Below are positions 22,703 through 22,744 of a stretch of DNA of 22,744 bases, in pieces (position 1 is the first letter of the stretch; each line of letters begins with the position of its first letter). Below the pieces are notes generated by a model. The model had not been told where the DNA came from. It searched no databases and saw only the letters and a program-made list of their open reading frames with translations. Source of the stretch: Acidobacteriota bacterium (GTDB taxonomy: Bacteria; Acidobacteriota; Terriglobia; Bryobacterales; Bryobacteraceae); the NCBI GenBank assembly GCA_026394095.1, contig JAPKYY010000157.1, positions 1 to 22,744 on the forward strand, in the 5' to 3' direction. The translations under genes and the position numbers were made by a program.

Positions 22703-22744
22703 TGTTCTTTCAACTTCCGAATCAGCAGGTCGAGAAACAAACCC
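22699..22744 (-). CDS. C-terminal end of an unidentified upstream gene
   Basis: Read on the minus strand, the last 46 bases carry a frame ending in LFLDLLIRKLKEQ and TGA at 22699-22701. That stop overlaps the queF ATG (22700-22702) in the common ATGA arrangement. The amphipathic basic end looks like real coding sequence, but 14 residues cannot name a family. A queuosine gene or transporter would be a natural guess from context only. Confidence 0.45.
   Translation of the reverse strand, partial: GLFLDLLIRKLKEQ

Overview
The window reads as a compact chromosomal segment of a GC-rich, Gram-negative soil-type bacterium, most likely an Acidobacteriota of the Solibacter/Bryobacter kind. This is an inference from gene content: a PknB-like kinase with a short helical N-terminus, a giant propeller-sensor hybrid histidine kinase, a winged-helix/TolB-propeller membrane regulator, an OmpA-family barrel protein, a DUF1684 lipoprotein-like enzyme and a coiled-coil methyltransferase of the surface-polysaccharide type. 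No rRNA, tRNA, insertion sequence, prophage or CRISPR array was seen.

Layout. (1) 1-6843 is a signalling block: a Ser/Thr kinase on the minus strand, cut by the window edge; divergently, a hybrid sensor kinase whose reading frame breaks between the membrane segment and the kinase core; then a membrane-anchored winged-helix regulator with a striking repeat region in front of it. (2) 6840-10900 is a minus-strand group: a frameshifted BNR-type propeller protein, an OmpA-family protein, and a cobalamin adenosyltransferase. (3) 10957-13461 is a plus-strand group: a stand-alone B12-binding subunit of a methylmalonyl-CoA-mutase-type enzyme, a NYN nuclease fused to two LOTUS/OST-HTH domains through an Arg-Asp-rich linker, and RidA. 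(4) 13458-17145 is a minus-strand group: SMP-30-like lactonase, NUDIX hydrolase, MutS2. (5) 17191-18081 is a DUF1684 protein, followed by about 390 bases with no convincing gene. (6) 18473-20941 is a tight three-gene plus-strand operon: methyltransferase, ATP-dependent polynucleotide ligase and HD-Pnk end-healing enzyme, i.e. an RNA/DNA break-repair cassette. (7) 20938-22744 is a minus-strand group: the tail of an unknown gene, queF and a coiled-coil methyltransferase.

Genes that may work together: the ligase and HD-Pnk supply 5' phosphorylation, 3' phosphate removal and sealing, and the upstream methyltransferase may modify the RNA or its ends. The adenosyltransferase makes the adenosylcobalamin that the B12-binding subunit at 10957 would use. 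The kinase, hybrid sensor and winged-helix protein may form a local sensory cluster. The NYN-LOTUS protein is the most unusual architecture and the repair cassette the most coherent system. Two genes carry single-base frame breaks in or beside short C/G runs, so either assembly errors or real lesions must be considered. All three convergent gene pairs share a four-base overlap of their stop codons.
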